From assembly GCF_021440195.1 (NCBI RefSeq), contig NZ_JAJTSZ010000013.1:1-64000 (forward strand): a stretch of 64,000 nt of DNA. The letters run 5' to 3'. The notes under the pieces are model-generated. The model saw only the letters and a list, made by a program, of their open reading frames with translations. It ran no database searches and was not told the origin of the DNA. Made by a program: the position numbers and the translations under genes. Of this stretch, positions 1 to 8,531 are shown one piece after another (positions within the stretch are counted from its first letter, which is position 1; each line of letters opens with the position of its first letter). Origin of the DNA: Dyadobacter sp. CY356 (GTDB taxonomy: Bacteria; Bacteroidota; Bacteroidia; Cytophagales; Spirosomataceae).

Positions 1-410
1 GATAGGTCTAAATTATCAATCTGGACTGCATCAGAGTCTAAAAACCAAAATCCAGATCAATGTATAATTCAATTTTAAACTTTATTCATAATTTTAAACT
101 GAAGGCAACCTATTTTAGGCAATCACAAGTATGCCTGATTGTTAATTTAGTTGAAATATGGTATTAATTATTCAGAATTAATGGCGATTTGTTTAATAAA
201 CTATCGATTTCTTTATCATCATTGATCAGCAAAAACAGATGATTATTAGCCACTCGATACGAGCATCATTAACAATTAACCATTAATCATTAACAATTTT
301 AAATTATCTTTGCGGTTTATTTTTGATCACCGTGAGCTGGGAAGCCGAGTGTAAAAATTCTCTTTTCCTTTGCCCAAAGTCTCGTAATATTTACTGTCAA
401 ATATTGACCA
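1..410. other. AT-rich non-coding region upstream of purH
   Basis: No convincing coding sequence is seen on either strand. The stretch is AT-rich, with several runs of the form ATTAACAATTAACC around 268-300. Its right part (about 319-410) is the probable 5' leader of purH, given a -7 type promoter box at 305-312. I looked for a purine-riboswitch-like layout in the leader and saw no convincing one. Confidence 0.5.
305..312 (+). promoter_or_regulatory. Bacteroidota -7 promoter box for purH
   Basis: TATCTTTG matches the TAnnTTTG -7 consensus of the Bacteroidota primary sigma factor. It would start transcription near 319 and leave a leader of roughly 92 bases before the purH ATG. No clear -33 TTTG was seen, so the call rests on one half of the promoter. 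Confidence 0.5.
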
Positions 411-1946
411 ATGTCTAAAAAAATCCAATCTGCTCTTATCTCTGTTTATTATAAGGACGGCCTTGAACCGCTTGTTCGCGTTTTACATGAAAACGGTGTA
501 AAACTTTATTCCACAGGCGGCACGCAAACTTTCATTGAAAACCTGAATATTCCTGTTACCGCAGCCGAAGAGCTTACAGGTTACCCATCTATCTTTGGTG
601 GAAGAGTAAAAACTTTGCATCCTGCCATCATGGGTGGAATTTTGTATCGTCGTGATGATGAGGGGGATGTAGCGCAGGCGGCTCAGTATAATATTCCTGC
701 TATTGATATGGTTGTAGTTGATTTATATCCTTTTGAAGAAACCGTTGCATCTGGTGCGGGCGAGGAAGATATTATAGAAAAAATAGACATTGGAGGTATT
801 TCTCTGATTCGTGCGACTGCGAAAAACTACAAAGATACGCTGATCGTTTCTTCGCGTAAACAATATGAAAGTGTTGTAACATTGTTGACTGAAAAATCAG
901 CAAGTACGGATCTTGACGACCGTCGCTGGTATGCAGGTGAGGCTTTTGGCGTTTCTTCTCACTATGACGGAGCGATCAATAATTATTTCCTTTCCAAAGA
1001 TTCAAGTGCGGATGATGCCTTGTTCAACTTTACAACATTACCGTCACAGACACTTCGTTATGGTGAAAATCCGCATCAAAGCGCGGCGTTCCATGGTGAT
1101 CTGGATAAAATGTTTGACAAGCTTCATGGCAAAGAATTATCCTATAACAATCTGGTAGATGTTGATGCCTGTATCGGTTTGATCGATGAATTTGCTGACG
1201 CTGATCCGACGTTTGCAATTATCAAGCATACCAATGCCTGTGGTGTTGCAACCGCCGCAACTGCAAAAGAGGCTTATTTAAATGCTTTGGCTTGTGATCC
1301 GGATTCTGCTTTTGGCGGTGTTGTGATCACTAATGTTAAAGTCGATCTGGCCACAGCAGAGGAGTTGAACAAACTTTTTATGGAAATTCTGATTGCGCCT
1401 GATTTTGAAGATGGTGCTTTGGAATTGTTAAAATCAAAGAAAAACAGAAATTTATTGAAACGTAAATCTGTGGATCTTCCAGGGATTATGTTCAAAACAA
1501 TATTGAACGGTGTATTGGTACAGGACAAAGATCTCGCTACTGAAACAGCGGAACTGATGACAACTGTTACTGAAAAAGCACCAACTGCTGATGAATTGAA
1601 AGCACTGGAATTTGCTTTAAAAGTTTGTAAACATACCAAATCAAATACAATTGTTCTTGCCAAAGAAAACCAGCTTTTCGCAAGCGGAACAGGACAAACT
1701 TCCCGAATTGACGCACTTCGTCAGGCAATTGAAAAAGCAAAACATTTTGGCTTTGATCTGCAAGGTGCGGTAATGGCTTCCGATGCGTTTTTCCCGTTCC
1801 CTGATTGTGTCGAAATTGCAACACAGGCAGGAATTACAGCTGTTGTTCAGCCGGGAGGTTCTATCCGCGACAAAGATTCTGTTGCCTATTGCAATGCCAA
1901 TGGTGTGGCGATGGTTACTACCGGAATTCGTCATTTCAAACATTAA
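411..1946 (+). CDS. purH: Bifunctional AICAR formyltransferase / IMP cyclohydrolase PurH
   Basis: Catalyses the last two steps of de novo purine synthesis in the cytoplasm: 10-formyl-THF-dependent formylation of AICAR, then ring closure to IMP. At 511 aa it is full length for the family. The N-terminal MGS-like cyclohydrolase domain (about 1-130) has the STGGT motif and TLHPAIMGG. The transferase domain has RYGENPHQ and the catalytic KHTNACGVA motif (family form KHxNPCGVA). The protein ends in GIRHFKH, as is normal for PurH. The gene stands alone, with its own promoter box and a strong hairpin directly after the stop. Nothing is odd in the reading frame. Confidence 0.97.
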   Translation: MSKKIQSALISVYYKDGLEPLVRVLHENGVKLYSTGGTQTFIENLNIPVTAAEELTGYPSIFGGRVKTLHPAIMGGILYRRDDEGDVAQAAQYNIPAIDMVVVDLYPFEETVASGAGEEDIIEKIDIGGISLIRATAKNYKDTLIVSSRKQYESVVTLLTEKSASTDLDDRRWYAGEAFGVSSHYDGAINNYFLSKDSSADDALFNFTTLPSQTLRYGENPHQSAAFHGDLDKMFDKLHGKELSYNNLVDVDACIGLIDEFADADPTFAIIKHTNACGVATAATAKEAYLNALACDPDSAFGGVVITNVKVDLATAEELNKLFMEILIAPDFEDGALELLKSKKNRNLLKRKSVDLPGIMFKTILNGVLVQDKDLATETAELMTTVTEKAPTADELKALEFALKVCKHTKSNTIVLAKENQLFASGTGQTSRIDALRQAIEKAKHFGFDLQGAVMASDAFFPFPDCVEIATQAGITAVVQPGGSIRDKDSVAYCNANGVAMVTTGIRHFKH

Positions 1947-1952
1947 TTCTAA

Positions 1953-1996
1953 TTTTAAACACGGCGTTTCGTTCTTTTGAAACGTCGTGTTTAAAA
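1953..1996 (+). terminator. Intrinsic terminator after purH
   Basis: An 18-bp stem (1953-1970 with 1979-1996, one G:T) encloses an 8-base loop. The arms begin with TTTT and end with AAAA, so the structure could work in both directions. It lies only 24 bases before the proposed TTG start of the next gene. Confidence 0.8.
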
Positions 1997-2020
1997 CTAA
2001 TTGCCTTAAAGCTTGCCTCA

Positions 2021-2896
2021 TTGAAAACCAACTTTCTATCAAAATCCCGTCTTGCTGCTCTTGGCAAATTTCTTCTGATCGGGTTGGTTTTGGTTATTCC
2101 CGGTTATTTTTTCCTTTATCCTCAGGTCCTGCAATGTCAGCTGATTGGTCTTTCAAATTTTGAAAAGGTCAATGATTATATTTATTCCAGTCCTTCTCTT
2201 GAACAAAATCAGCGCAAAAATATACTTGGCGTGATCAAAAAGGCAGAATTGCGGATTGATTCTTTTTGGTTTGGAAAACAGGCAGAACCAAAAATAATTG
2301 TTTGCGGAACTCCACAGGAATATCAGAAATATTGCCAGAGTACAGAAGGAGCAGGGTGCAGTCTGGGTACGCCCTGGGGAGATTCTTATGTAATTTTGAA
2401 TGCGCAGGGTTTAAATGTGGATGTGATCAGTCACGAAATGTCTCATGTTGAATTACTGGGCCGTTTGGGCTGGTTGAAAACGACCCTGGATGTTCCTCAG
2501 TGGTTTAATGAAGGGACAGCTTTGATGCTGGACAGGCGTTTTGTAAATAATCCCGATTCTCTGGGCCGGTATTATGATTATATGGACGAATGGCTATATC
2601 AAACCGGCGGCGGACAAAATATTCTTGAACTTAAAAACATAACTTCCGTAAAAGGATTTTTTAACGGTGGTTCAAAGGAGGTTATGCTCGCATATATGAC
2701 TTCCGGGCTGGAAGTATCTTACTGGCTGGCTTTTTGCGGACAGGCTGGGCTTGTTAAATTGGTGGGGGAGATGAAAAACGGCAGATCATTTAAGGAAAGT
2801 TATCTGGATATTGAAAATCGTGCGAAGCAAAATAATACATTGAAACTCCCTGATAATCCCCTCCGCTTACCGGATTCTATGAAAATGGATAAGTGA
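2021..2896 (+). CDS. Membrane-anchored gluzincin-like metallopeptidase, uncharacterised
   Basis: About 291 aa from the TTG at 2021. The frame stays open further upstream but would then overlap purH and its terminator, so I chose this TTG; no ATG lies near. One hydrophobic segment at residues 15-33 anchors the protein, with the rest presumably outside the cytoplasm. HEMSH at 138-142 fits the zinc-binding HExxH motif, and a Glu in WFNEGTA (E164) lies 22 residues downstream, as in gluzincin (MA clan) peptidases. Two CxxC-less cysteines near 95-113 (C95, C105, C113) could form disulphides. Substrate is unknown. Activity is inferred from the motif pair only. Confidence 0.65.
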   Translation: MKTNFLSKSRLAALGKFLLIGLVLVIPGYFFLYPQVLQCQLIGLSNFEKVNDYIYSSPSLEQNQRKNILGVIKKAELRIDSFWFGKQAEPKIIVCGTPQEYQKYCQSTEGAGCSLGTPWGDSYVILNAQGLNVDVISHEMSHVELLGRLGWLKTTLDVPQWFNEGTALMLDRRFVNNPDSLGRYYDYMDEWLYQTGGGQNILELKNITSVKGFFNGGSKEVMLAYMTSGLEVSYWLAFCGQAGLVKLVGEMKNGRSFKESYLDIENRAKQNNTLKLPDNPLRLPDSMKMDK

Positions 2897-2986
2897 AAGA
2901 GTGCCATACTGCCACAGTTTATGCATTTTTGATCCTCGATGAAAAATAAAGGCGAACAATAATAGGGAACATGATTTTTTTACTTG

Positions 2987-3015
2987 CACTATTTTTCGAA
3001 AATAGTGTACCTTTC
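2987..3015 (+). promoter_or_regulatory. Palindrome plus -7-like box upstream of the symporter gene
   Basis: Arms CACTATTTT (2987-2995) and AAAATAGTG (2999-3007) form a perfect 9-bp inverted repeat around TCG. Directly after it comes TACCTTTC (3008-3015), one base off the TAnnTTTG -7 box. The placement suits an operator overlapping the upstream half of a promoter. A second box, TAAATTTG, lies at 3055-3062, only two bases before the ATG. It could instead be a terminator of the preceding gene, but no T tract follows. Confidence 0.4.
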
Positions 3016-3064
3016 GGATTGAACAGAAATCGCTTATCCATTCATCTAATATCATAAATTTGAA

Positions 3065-4684
3065 ATGCAACAGTTACAAACCCTGGATTACATAGTATTC
3101 TTCTTTTATTTTATCCTGGTATCAGGTTATGGATACTGGATCTACCAACGAAAAAAATCTACTACTGAATCTACACAAGACTTTTTCCTGGCAGAAGGAT
3201 CGCTTACCTGGTGGGCAATTGGTGCATCGCTGATCGCGTCAAACATTTCAGCAGAACAATTTATTGGGATGTCTGGTAACGGATTTTCGATGGGTCTGGG
3301 GATTTCAACCTATGAATGGATGGCTGCTGCAACGCTGATTATTGTTGCGGTTTTCTTTATGCCGATCTATCTGAAAAACAAGATTTACACAATGCCCCAG
3401 TTTTTAAGTCAGCGTTATAATCCTACCGTAAGTTTGATTATGGCTGTTTTCTGGCTGGCTTTGTATATTCTGGTAAACCTTACATCAATTCTTTACTTAG
3501 GTGCGCTTGCAGTTTCCGGTATTTCAGGACTTGATTTCACCTTCTGTATGATCGCATTGGCAGTTTTTGCCATTATCATAACAATCGGTGGGATGAAGGT
3601 TATCGGTTTCACCGACGTTATTCAGGTTTTCTTCCTGATCATTGGTGGTTTGGCAACAACTTATCTGGCTATCAATTTAGTTTCAGGAGAAACCGGTATT
3701 GACGGGGTGATAAGCGGGATGAAAATGATGCGTGAAAATCATGACGATCACTTCCATATGATTTTCCCTAAAAGCAGTCCTTTTTACATGCAGCTTCCTG
3801 GTCTTGCAGTTTTGTTAGGCGGTATGTGGATCGTTAATTTGAACTATTGGGGTTGTAATCAATACATCACACAACGTGCATTGGGTGCAGACTTAAAAAC
3901 GGCCCGTAATGGTATTTTGTTTGCAGCCGGTCTTAAATTGCTGATGCCGGTTATTGTTGTTTTGCCCGGTATCGCTGCTTATGCCTTATATAGCAAAGGT
4001 CTTTTTCAGGCTGAAATGCTAGGTGCAGATGGAGCAATTAATCCGGATAAGGCATATCCTGTTCTTTTAAATTTACTTCCGAGTGGTTTGAAAGGTTTAT
4101 CTTTTGCTGCCTTGACAGCAGCGGTTGTGGCATCGTTGGCCGGTAAAGCAAATAGTATTTCAACGATTTTTACGCTGGATATTTTTAGGAATTATATCGG
4201 TAAAAACGCAGACGAAAAGAAGCTGGTTTGGGTTGGACGCTGGGTTGTAGTGGTTGCCATGATTCTTGCCATTGTTGTTTCTCCATATATGGGAATCGAT
4301 AAAAAGGGTGGTTTCCAATTTATTCAGGAAATGACCGGGCTGCTTTCACCGGGAATTTTTGCTTCATTTATTATGGGCTTCTTTTGGAAAAGAACAAATT
4401 CAGCGGGGGCATTATTTGCGATTGTAGGTGGCTTCCTGATCGCCCTTGCCATGCACAACAATTATTTCCCATTTGCTGACTGGACTCAGGTTCCTTTCCT
4501 GGATAGAATGGGATTGGTATTCCTGATCTGTGTAGCCGTTATGTTTGTGCTGGGACTGGTTTTACCTGACGAGAAAAAAGGACTGCAAATTGACGTGTCG
4601 ATGTTCAAACCACATCGTAGCTTTGTGATTGGTGCTTCGGTTGTTATCGCACTGATTGTAGTTTTATATAACCATTTCTGGTAA
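3065..4684 (+). CDS. Sodium/solute symporter (SSS family), sugar type
   Basis: 539 aa inner-membrane protein with about 14 hydrophobic segments, typical of SSS (SGLT-like) sodium-coupled symporters. Diagnostic stretches are the first-helix region SLIASNISAEQFIGMSG, the TMPQFLSQRYNPTV motif, and the region around AALTAAVVASLAGKANSIST, where the second sodium site of this family lies. These resemble the sodium/galactose transporter branch, so a sugar or inositol substrate is likely but not shown. A possible operator precedes the gene and a strong terminator follows. It is convergent with the cyclophilin gene and has no obvious partner. Confidence 0.88.
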   Translation: MQQLQTLDYIVFFFYFILVSGYGYWIYQRKKSTTESTQDFFLAEGSLTWWAIGASLIASNISAEQFIGMSGNGFSMGLGISTYEWMAAATLIIVAVFFMPIYLKNKIYTMPQFLSQRYNPTVSLIMAVFWLALYILVNLTSILYLGALAVSGISGLDFTFCMIALAVFAIIITIGGMKVIGFTDVIQVFFLIIGGLATTYLAINLVSGETGIDGVISGMKMMRENHDDHFHMIFPKSSPFYMQLPGLAVLLGGMWIVNLNYWGCNQYITQRALGADLKTARNGILFAAGLKLLMPVIVVLPGIAAYALYSKGLFQAEMLGADGAINPDKAYPVLLNLLPSGLKGLSFAALTAAVVASLAGKANSISTIFTLDIFRNYIGKNADEKKLVWVGRWVVVVAMILAIVVSPYMGIDKKGGFQFIQEMTGLLSPGIFASFIMGFFWKRTNSAGALFAIVGGFLIALAMHNNYFPFADWTQVPFLDRMGLVFLICVAVMFVLGLVLPDEKKGLQIDVSMFKPHRSFVIGASVVIALIVVLYNHFW

Positions 4685-4702
4685 AAGAATTTGGATTGAA
4701 AC

Positions 4703-4740
4703 AAAACAGGCCCGGATAATTTCCGGGCCTGTTTTGTTTT
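4703..4740. terminator. Bidirectional intrinsic terminator
   Basis: Perfect 13-bp GC-rich stem (4703-4715 with 4723-4735), 7-base loop, T-rich tail on the plus strand and an A run on the other side. It separates the convergent symporter and cyclophilin genes and probably serves both. Confidence 0.88.
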
Positions 4741-4757
4741 GTCAAAGAAAATAAAGC

Positions 4758-5201
4758 TTAGGCTTCTTCTTCAATGATAGTAATTTTCTGGATCTTATCG
4801 CCCTGACGAATTAGATCTACTGTATCCACACCTTCAACCACTTTGCCAAAGCAAGTATGGTTTCCGTCCAAATGAGCAGTATTAGTACGGCTGTGGCAAA
4901 TGAAGAATTGAGATCCACCTGTATCACGTCCTGCGTGTGCCATGGATAAAACACCACGGTCGTGATATTGTTTTTCAGCTTTCACTTCACATTTAATTGT
5001 GTATCCCGGACCTCCGCGTCCTGTTCCCTGAGGATCTCCGCCCTGAATCATGAAATCAGGAATAACGCGGTGGAAAGTAAGTCCGTCATAAAATCCTTTT
5101 TTAGAAAGATCTACAAAGTTTTTCACAGCAATAGGTGTTTCCGCATCATAAAACTCGATAAGCATAGTACCCTTATCGGTGATCATTTCGGCCTTTGTCA
5201 T
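4758..5201 (-). CDS. Peptidyl-prolyl cis-trans isomerase, cyclophilin type
   Basis: 147 aa single-domain cyclophilin without a signal peptide, so probably cytoplasmic. The family signature is clear: FHRVIPDFMIQGGDPQGTG (containing the catalytic Arg), the later SQFFICH segment, and LDGNHTCFGKVVEG. It catalyses prolyl isomerisation during protein folding. The length is normal for the short bacterial form. It is a monocistronic unit whose transcript ends at the hairpin at 4703-4740. Confidence 0.93.
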   Translation of the reverse strand: MTKAEMITDKGTMLIEFYDAETPIAVKNFVDLSKKGFYDGLTFHRVIPDFMIQGGDPQGTGRGGPGYTIKCEVKAEKQYHDRGVLSMAHAGRDTGGSQFFICHSRTNTAHLDGNHTCFGKVVEGVDTVDLIRQGDKIQKITIIEEEA

Positions 5202-5329
5202 ATTCGTTTGACTGGTATTTGGTAAAAAATAAATGAAGTTTATACAACTGTTTTGTATATCATAACAAATGCAAAGAAAAGCATATTGCAGTTTTTCTTT
5301 GCATTGTCATGGTTATATAACCAAAGAAT

Positions 5330-6115
5330 TTAAGAATCAGTTGCTACTCGTGCCAATTGTTTCGAATCCGGTTTTAAATCAGATAGTTTTTTCTCTTCTC
5401 TGATCTGTACCATTTTATCTAAAACATCACCGCTGCCCCATTCCTTGCTTCTTTTAGGATTGGAAAACCACTCTTTAACTGCCAATAATTTATAAATGTA
5501 CTTAGTTGTTTCTGTGTTTAACCGAAGTTTAAAATAGTCGTCTTTATTTTGTGAGTTCATTCGGTGTTGAATATGTGTTGGTCCTGCATTGTAGGCAGCG
5601 GCTACAAGTGTCCAGGAACCAAGCTGGCGGTGAAGTCCTTTTAAATACTTACCTGCTGCATGGGTGGATTTAACCAGATGTTTGCGATCGTCAACCGTTC
5701 CATTTACGGTTAAGCCAAGAGATTTGGCTGTTGCGGGCATTAATTGCCAGTATCCGCTTGCACCTTTGTGAGAGGTAGCTTCGTGGCTCATAGCACTTTC
5801 TATGATGGGAATATATTTAAAGTCGGATGGCACTCCGTACTTTTTCAGGATGGGTTCAATAATTCGCATCCTTTTTTCTGCGCTCGTCATCAGTTTACGG
5901 AAAGAATCGGTGTCGTAATTTCTGATCATGTTCTGGTACCGCTCGGCTATGCGCATTTCCGTAAGAGGCACCTTTTCGCCACAAAAATTGATGGCAAGAA
6001 GGTTGGAGTTGATTGTTAGTTCAGACTTCAGCTCCTTCTTTTCTACCTTCAAGTTGCTTAGGGAAAACATCCCCATTGATGCAATTGAGAAGGCAACAAA
6101 TATTAATCTAATCAT
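5330..6115 (-). CDS. Lytic transglycosylase (SLT domain), exported
   Basis: 261 aa with an N-terminal hydrophobic signal (about 1-20). The SLT fold follows: catalytic Glu106 in YIPIIESAMS, then GASGYWQLMPATAKSLGL, and the AAYNAGP motif near residue 175. These are the standard elements of MltD/Slt-type transglycosylases, which cleave the MurNAc-GlcNAc bond and leave 1,6-anhydroMurNAc. No LysM repeats are present, so it is a minimal, single-domain member. It probably acts in the periplasm during cell-wall turnover. Confidence 0.88.
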   Translation of the reverse strand: MIRLIFVAFSIASMGMFSLSNLKVEKKELKSELTINSNLLAINFCGEKVPLTEMRIAERYQNMIRNYDTDSFRKLMTSAEKRMRIIEPILKKYGVPSDFKYIPIIESAMSHEATSHKGASGYWQLMPATAKSLGLTVNGTVDDRKHLVKSTHAAGKYLKGLHRQLGSWTLVAAAYNAGPTHIQHRMNSQNKDDYFKLRLNTETTKYIYKLLAVKEWFSNPKRSKEWGSGDVLDKMVQIREEKKLSDLKPDSKQLARVATDS

Positions 6116-6567
6116 CCATGTTTAATTTCGTTCAACATAATTTTCGGTGGTATTCCACGGGACAAAGATAACGCTATTGAATTAATATTGTTTCATTTTA
6201 GGGTAAAAAGTTGATTTATAGGTAATTGACTGATTTTGAATTAGCACTAATTCAAGTTGATCTAATTTTGGATTCTGATTCGGTTCGAAAATAATTATTA
6301 TGTTTAAATTCAATTTGAAGAATAATCGTTGGAAATCACCAAAAGTAACAAAATGAATATTTTTAATTGAAAATTGAACTTTTCTAATACAGGATTTGGA
6401 AATAATTGAAATATAAATTTTTAGCTCTCTCATTTTTAGCCGATTTTTATTAAAAATGAGGCTCTTTTTCCGTTGTAAACAGCTGTAAAAAATCACAGAT
6501 TGTCATCCTGGTATTATACCTTCGGTTCAATTTTTAAATACTATCTTGCATTGTTGGACTCATCATT
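6116..6567. other. Intergenic region without supported gene
   Basis: Very AT-rich stretch between the divergent transglycosylase and moeA genes. A 104-codon open frame on the minus strand (6182-6496) is Lys/Ile/Asn-rich low-complexity translation with no recognisable features, and I do not accept it. The moeA promoter must lie at the right end, but no perfect -7 box was found. Confidence 0.5.
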
Positions 6568-7764
6568 TTGAAAATGGTCACAGTAGCAGAAGCTAAAAGA
6601 AGAATTACGGAAAATACAGTTGCTTTGTCTTTGGAGGCAAAAGTGGTATCAGAGGTATTGGGTTATGTTTTAGCTACGGATGTCACGGCGGGTTTATCTC
6701 TCCCGTCTTTCCGGCAATCATCTATGGACGGGTATGCGGTTTTGCATACCGATATCAATAACCAAAATATTTCCTTACCTGTCGTTGCAGAATCAAAAGC
6801 TGGTGGAACTTCGAAAATTACTTTAAAATCCGGTACCGCGATCCGCATATTTACGGGCGCTCCTGTGCCGGCTGGTGCCACAGCTGTGATCATGCAGGAG
6901 CGGACGTCTGTTGAAAATGGTAATGTGATTATAAAGGAATATCCGGTTTTGGAAAATCTTAATATCCGTAACGTAGGGCAGCAGATTCGGGAAGGTGATA
7001 TTGCCCTGGCGGCCGGAACCTATCTGTCTGCCGGAGCAGTTGGTTTTTTAACCGGTTTGAATGTTCAGGAGGTTGAAGTATACCGGAAACCGAAAATTGG
7101 AATTTTGGTGACAGGTGATGAACTTGTAAAAACCGGTGAAGCATTAGGTGACGGACAGGTTTATGAGTCTAATTCCGCGATGCTGGTTGCAGCATTGAAA
7201 AAGGAAGGAGTTTATCAGGTTGAAGTATATTATGCCGAAGATGATCTGGCTGCAACAATCAGCAGCCTTGAATTACTGGCAACAAGAAATGATGTCATCA
7301 TAGCTACCGGCGGTGTTTCTGTTGGAGATTATGATTATGTGGGTAAGGCGTTGGAAGCCATAGGTGCAGAAACAATTTTCTACAAAATCAGACAGAAACC
7401 GGGTAAGCCATTGCTGTTTGCAAAAACACAGCGAAATTATTTTTATGCATTACCCGGAAATCCGGCTTCGTCACTGGTATGTTTTTATGAATACGTTTTG
7501 CCGGCATTGAGGTTGATGTCAGGCCGGAAAGATAACTTTTTGCCATCTTTCAAGCTGCCGATTTCTCATGCTTATTCTTTTAACGGCGAAAGGGACGAAT
7601 TTTTGAAAGCCAGTGTTTCTAATGGACAGGTAACTTCCCTGGAAGGCCAGGAGTCTTTTGCCCTGCGTTCTTTTGCGGTCGCTAATGCGCTGATATATTT
7701 GCCGGTAACCCAGCAAAATGTTTATGCGGGTGATCTTGTGGAGGTACATTTATTGCCTTTGTAA
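6568..7764 (+). CDS. moeA: Molybdopterin molybdotransferase MoeA
   Basis: 398 aa, normal MoeA length. It inserts molybdate into adenylylated molybdopterin to give Moco. Recognisable parts are the N-terminal LPSFRQSSMDGYAV (family PxxxxSxMDGYA), FTGAPVPAGATAVIMQE, the central GILVTGDEL, the catalytic-domain motif GGVSVGDYD, KPGKPLLF, and ALPGNPASSLVCF. The C-terminal domain IV is present. It is the first gene of a five-gene plus-strand operon, with moaD starting 18 bases after its stop. Confidence 0.96.
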   Translation: MKMVTVAEAKRRITENTVALSLEAKVVSEVLGYVLATDVTAGLSLPSFRQSSMDGYAVLHTDINNQNISLPVVAESKAGGTSKITLKSGTAIRIFTGAPVPAGATAVIMQERTSVENGNVIIKEYPVLENLNIRNVGQQIREGDIALAAGTYLSAGAVGFLTGLNVQEVEVYRKPKIGILVTGDELVKTGEALGDGQVYESNSAMLVAALKKEGVYQVEVYYAEDDLAATISSLELLATRNDVIIATGGVSVGDYDYVGKALEAIGAETIFYKIRQKPGKPLLFAKTQRNYFYALPGNPASSLVCFYEYVLPALRLMSGRKDNFLPSFKLPISHAYSFNGERDEFLKASVSNGQVTSLEGQESFALRSFAVANALIYLPVTQQNVYAGDLVEVHLLPL

Positions 7765-7782
7765 AATTATAACCAATAAAAA

Positions 7783-8022
7783 ATGAGCATCAATATTTTA
7801 TATTTTGGTATGCTGGCGGAAATTTCAGGACAGGCAAATGAACATTTGGCTGGAAAAGAAAATATGACGGTTAATGATTTAAAAGGGCAGCTGTTTGAAA
7901 AATATCCTGAAATGCGTGAGAAAAAATTCAAGATCGCAGTCAATCAGAAAATAGGAGATGATGAGACCATAATACCTTTGTCGGCAGAAATTGCATTGTT
8001 GCCACCTTTTGCCGGCGGATGA
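7783..8022 (+). CDS. moaD: Molybdopterin synthase sulfur carrier subunit MoaD
   Basis: 79 aa ubiquitin-like protein ending in PFAGG, the C-terminal Gly-Gly that carries the thiocarboxylate used to make the dithiolene of molybdopterin. The preceding ALLPPFAGG stretch is typical of MoaD. It partners MoaE, encoded next. The activating adenylyltransferase MoeB is not encoded in this window. Confidence 0.94.
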   Translation: MSINILYFGMLAEISGQANEHLAGKENMTVNDLKGQLFEKYPEMREKKFKIAVNQKIGDDETIIPLSAEIALLPPFAGG

Positions 8023-8072
8023 GAAAAACGAATCATTTGATTTTGATCAATATATAAGATTATTAAGGAGTA

Positions 8073-8522
8073 ATGGATAAAATTCATAAACCTAAAAAGG
8101 TATTTGTGCCGGGTGCCATCAGTCCTCAGTTTGTTGCGGATTCAATTGCCAAGCACCAGAGTAAAACAAATATCGGTGCCCATGCCATTTTTCTGGGACA
8201 GATTCGGGCCGATGAAAAAGCAGAAGGTCATGTAACAGGAATTGAATATTCGGCTTACGAGGAAATGGCCGAACAGACTTTCCATGAAATTCGTGAAGAT
8301 GCATTTACAAAATTTGACCTGATCTGTATGCATATTTATCATAGCATCGGACTAGTGCCGACGGGCGAAATCAGTCTTTTTGTTTTCGTTTCCTCAGCCC
8401 ATCGCCGTGCCGCTTTTGAAGCATCTGAATATATTGTTGAACAAATAAAAACGAAGGTCCCCATTTTTGGAAAAGAGCTGGTTGGCCCCGCCGGGGAATA
8501 TATCTGGAAAGAAAACAAGTAA
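8073..8522 (+). CDS. moaE: Molybdopterin synthase catalytic subunit MoaE
   Basis: 149 aa. It binds the MoaD C-terminus and transfers sulfur to cyclic pyranopterin monophosphate. The family motifs HRRAAFEASEYIVEQIK and VPIFGKEL carry the conserved active-site lysines, and the C-terminus reads YIWKENK, where the family usually has W. The gene follows moaD after 50 bases and precedes moaC by 9 bases. Confidence 0.94.
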   Translation: MDKIHKPKKVFVPGAISPQFVADSIAKHQSKTNIGAHAIFLGQIRADEKAEGHVTGIEYSAYEEMAEQTFHEIREDAFTKFDLICMHIYHSIGLVPTGEISLFVFVSSAHRRAAFEASEYIVEQIKTKVPIFGKELVGPAGEYIWKENK

Positions 8523-8531
8523 CCGCATATA

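Noticed and set aside
315..410. Purine riboswitch in the purH leader
   Set aside because: No three-way-junction pattern with the conserved loops could be drawn.
1805..2020. Longer N-terminus for the metallopeptidase-like gene
   Set aside because: It would overlap purH and run through the terminator hairpin; the extra residues are Cys-rich shadow translation of purH.
6182..6496. 104-codon open frame on the minus strand
   Set aside because: Lys/Ile/Asn-rich low-complexity translation in AT-rich intergenic DNA, with no motif, signal or neighbour support.
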